Shown here: piece after piece, positions 61,985 through 64,000 of the stretch
Position numbering within the stretch: the stretch's first letter is position 1
Layout of the letters: every line of letters begins with the position of its first letter
DNA from: Mycolicibacterium brisbanense
GTDB taxonomy: Bacteria; Actinomycetota; Actinomycetes; Mycobacteriales; Mycobacteriaceae
Direction of reading: 5' to 3'
Length of the DNA stretch: 64,000 nt
NCBI RefSeq assembly: GCF_001570425.1
Contig: NZ_BCSX01000064.1
Location: 162,662 to 226,661 of the forward strand
Made by a program: the position numbers and the translations under genes
Notes under the pieces: model-generated
Seen by the model: the letters and a program-made list of their open reading frames with translations, nothing else
Database searches by the model: none
What the model was told of the DNA's origin: nothing

Positions 61985-62155
61985 GCAGATTCCCTTCGGT
62001 CGACGCCTCGCCGGCGCTCGACGGTGGGGCCATGCCCAGGCGCTGAGTTGATCTCGGTGCGATCGGTGACCGCAACCCGAACCACCGTAGGTGGCCCTTG
62101 CTGAGCTTTTGCTGAAGGGAACCGGTGAACTGTCTGGACGCCGGATCGCTACGGA

Positions 62156-62860
62156 TCAGACCGTGGTCGTCACACCGACATAGGACAACACGACATCGGA
62201 GTCATCGGTCTTGCGGGTCAGCGTCGCGTATGAGCGGATGAACGACTGGCCGACGCAACCGTCGATCTTGACGTGAAAGTTGCTGATCATGATCCAAGGT
62301 CTGGCGCTCTTGAATTCCTTCTTGTCGACCGGCACGACGATGATGATGCCGGGTTTGAGGCCTACCGTGATGACGCCGTTGACCGGCGTGCCGAGCACGG
62401 GCACCATCGTCGTCGGAAGTGCACCAACGGGACCGGAGAGCCCGATCGACGGGGTGAGCCCGGCGCTGCCTGCCATCGTCACGCCGTTGGACGTGCTCAT
62501 GTCGACGCCACAACCGATCTCGTAGCCGACCTCCAACAATCCTTGAGGGTCGCCCGGGCCGGCCAACGTTCCGGTGAACGTACCGCTGGCAAGGTATTCA
62601 CGCGATGAGACGGCAGTCGTCAACGGAGGCACCGGAACCTGAGCCTCGTCCATGGCCCCGAGGGTCAGGAACCAGCCGTCGGGTGTGTGAACGCTGACCG
62701 TCTCACCCGACGTCACCTTCCCGTCCGCGCCGGGGGCTGCGGCCGGTGGCGGGGCGGCGGGGTCGGGATCGGCGCCCGCAGGAGGTGTGATGGTCGCGGC
62801 GAGGGCAATGCACACGACGAAAGCCGCGACGCGACGGAAACCCATGGCCGCTGGATTCAC
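62156..62860 (-). CDS. MspA-family-like secreted protein
   Basis: The protein of about 234 residues has a signal peptide (FRRVAAFVVCIALAATITPP, cleavage after AGA) and a Pro/Ala-rich linker. The domain that follows has the MspA pattern: SREYLASGTFTGTLAGPGD, LLEVGYEIGCGVDMSTS, and late strands ARPWIMISNFHVKIDGCVGQ and SFIRSYATLT. Two Cys may form a disulfide. MspA forms outer-membrane pores; this relative has different loops and may not be a pore. GTG 62860 or ATG 62845 may be the start. Confidence 0.8.
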   Translation of the reverse strand: MNPAAMGFRRVAAFVVCIALAATITPPAGADPDPAAPPPAAAPGADGKVTSGETVSVHTPDGWFLTLGAMDEAQVPVPPLTTAVSSREYLASGTFTGTLAGPGDPQGLLEVGYEIGCGVDMSTSNGVTMAGSAGLTPSIGLSGPVGALPTTMVPVLGTPVNGVITVGLKPGIIIVVPVDKKEFKSARPWIMISNFHVKIDGCVGQSFIRSYATLTRKTDDSDVVLSYVGVTTTV

Positions 62861-63051
62861 GGCCGATACGCTAAACCCGCGGTGGTCCACCGGTGACCGA
62901 CGCTCGACACGGAAATCAGAGTCGTTACGGCGTCGTGACGGATATGGGATATGACTCTGATGCGTCGCCGCGCAACCCGTGTGCGCGATCACCGGGCGCG
63001 CCCTATCGTGGAGTGGAACGCCTGGTCGGGCGGGTCACCGAAGGAGAGGCG

Positions 63052-63291
63052 ATGGACGGTCGCAGGTGGGCGCTCGCGCTGCTGGTCAGTGGCGCCCTGG
63101 CCGTCACGACGGGCAGCGGTCTGGCGCACGCACAGCCCGACCCCGCAGTGCCGGTGATCCCGTCGATCATCGACCAGTTGGTCACGTCGAGTCCTGCGTT
63201 GGACGTCGATCCGAGCGACCAGGGCGGTCGGTCAAAATTCTCCGACGACGTCGGGATGGTCTGCCAGAACCTGACGGTCCACTGTCGTTGA
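63052..63291 (+). CDS. Small secreted hypothetical protein
   Basis: The 79-residue protein has a strong AAGGAGAG before the ATG and a signal peptide (WALALLVSGALAVTTGSGLA, cleavage after AHA). The mature part has about 45 residues, with IPSIIDQLVTSSPALDVDPS and two Cys near the C-terminus (MVCQNLTVHCR). It resembles small mycobacterial exported proteins of unknown role. Confidence 0.7.
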   Translation: MDGRRWALALLVSGALAVTTGSGLAHAQPDPAVPVIPSIIDQLVTSSPALDVDPSDQGGRSKFSDDVGMVCQNLTVHCR

Positions 63292-63373
63292 GCGGCGCTG
63301 TGCAGTTGACGAGCGATCGGCTATTGCTGTCGCCAGTGTGAACTCTCTGCGAAATACGCGCCTCAAAGTCAAG

Positions 63374-64000
63374 TAGTTAATGCAACGCGGTTCTATGCAG
63401 CTTGGTTGAGCAGGGCGGCTAAGCGTTGGGCTGGGGTGTTGTAGTCGAGGGTGGGTCGGGGTCTGGTGTTGAGTTTGTCTTGGATGCGTTTGAGGTCGGC
63501 TTTGGTGTAGCCGCTGAGGTCGGTGCCTTTTTCGAACCAGAACCGCAGGAGTCGGTTGGTGTTCTCATTGCTGCCGCGCTGCCAGGGTGAATGGGGATCG
63601 CAGAAATAGACCGGGGCCTGCAGGGCCAGGCTGATGTCGCACCAGCCGGCCATCTCACTGCCGCGATCCCAGGTGAGACTGCGGCGCAGGTGAGCGGGCA
63701 GTTCGTTCATCGCCTCGATCATCGCGGTGGCCACCGAGTCGGCGGTGTGATCGACCGGTAGGTGCAGCAAGATGGTGAATCGGGTGCTGCGCTCGACCAA
63801 TGTGCCGATCGCACTGCCACATGCGGTGCCCAGGATCAGATCACCTTCCCAGTGTCCGGGCACCGCTCGGTCATCGATCACGGCGGGCCGTTGGCTGATG
63901 GTGATCACATCACTGAGCTTGCCACGGCGCTCGGTGTGGCCCCGGGGCTTGCGAGCGGTGCGTTTGGTCGACAAACACTTGTTCAGATCGGCGCGCAACT
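63374..64000 (-). mobile_element. IS30-family insertion sequence, 3' part
   Basis: The 3' end of an IS30-type transposase gene fills the right end of the window, and the element continues beyond it. The element boundary is probably close to 63374, where GTTAATGCAACGCGG begins after the unrelated sequence. The other terminal repeat is outside the window, so the end is approximate. Confidence 0.7.
63393..64000 (-). CDS. IS30-family transposase (C-terminal part visible)
   Basis: The visible C-terminal 200 residues contain the IS30 catalytic DDE core: Asp in GHWEGDLILG, Asp in LTWDRGSEM, and Glu in SPWQRGSNENTNRLLRFWFE. KGTDLSGYTKADLKRIQDKL and LNTRPRPTLDYNTPAQRL follow. The frame is open at the right edge, and the N-terminal helix-turn-helix is outside the window. 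The visible part is intact, so the element may be active. Confidence 0.95.
   Translation of the reverse strand, partial: LRADLNKCLSTKRTARKPRGHTERRGKLSDVITISQRPAVIDDRAVPGHWEGDLILGTACGSAIGTLVERSTRFTILLHLPVDHTADSVATAMIEAMNELPAHLRRSLTWDRGSEMAGWCDISLALQAPVYFCDPHSPWQRGSNENTNRLLRFWFEKGTDLSGYTKADLKRIQDKLNTRPRPTLDYNTPAQRLAALLNQAA

Overview
The window is high-GC actinobacterial DNA. It most likely comes from a rapidly growing mycobacterium (Mycolicibacterium, M. smegmatis-like). The evidence is an MmpS/MmpL pair with a DUF5078-type secreted partner, an MspA-family secreted protein, Hsp18, GAF-ANTAR and PAS-ANTAR regulators, and a second type II topoisomerase of the kind reported from M. smegmatis. No rRNA, CRISPR array or intact prophage is visible.

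Region 1 (1-12.1 kb) opens with the 3' end of a MocR/aminotransferase gene and a nitroreductase. It then holds a compact catabolic locus: adenosine deaminase-like protein, nucleoside hydrolase and APC permease (one overlapping operon), a TIM-barrel isomerase/epimerase, a class III aminotransferase, a cyclase-family hydrolase, a FadR/FCD-type GntR regulator, an ASRT-domain protein overlapping a second APC permease, and an SDR dehydrogenase. Copies of a CTGGT...ACCAG motif lie in each of its divergent intergenic regions, including a perfect 33-bp inverted repeat. All these genes therefore look like one GntR regulon that imports and degrades an N-glycoside or amino compound. I do not recognise the pathway.

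Region 2 (12.3-19.8 kb) holds small membrane and secreted proteins, a DUF4239-like protein, a GAF-ANTAR regulator, an APC permease coupled to a Usp-like protein, a long gap, an HNH nuclease, and an atypical tRNA-His/tRNA-Arg pair.

Region 3 (19.9-38.6 kb) is a large divergent cluster that resembles organosulfur scavenging loci. On the minus strand are four NtaA/DszA-type or other LLM flavin enzymes, two aldo-keto reductases, two DszC/SfnB-type acyl-CoA-dehydrogenase-like enzymes and a complete peptide-type ABC importer. On the plus strand are a third such dehydrogenase, an SsuD-like LLM enzyme, an MFS transporter and a glyoxalase-like protein. Most junctions in both arms overlap by 4 nt, so each arm is probably co-transcribed.

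Region 4 (38.7-49.7 kb) has small hypothetical proteins, dodecin, the two-subunit atypical topoisomerase, a YigZ/IMPACT protein, and a TetR regulator divergent from an mmpS-mmpL-DUF5078 operon. A perfect 10-bp inverted repeat lies in the TetR/mmpS gap and a strong terminator hairpin ends the operon.

Region 5 (49.8-64 kb) has a ThrE-type exporter, two alpha/beta hydrolases, a YVTN-repeat lipoprotein, a single-cysteine DsbA-like secreted protein, TetR and MerR regulators, hsp18, a PAS-ANTAR regulator preceded by a strong RNA hairpin, and an iron-permease-like membrane protein. These are followed by an overlapping M24 peptidase / APH kinase / class III aminotransferase operon that resembles kinase plus phospho-lyase systems, then UppP, an MspA-like protein, a small secreted protein, and an IS30-family transposase cut by the window edge.
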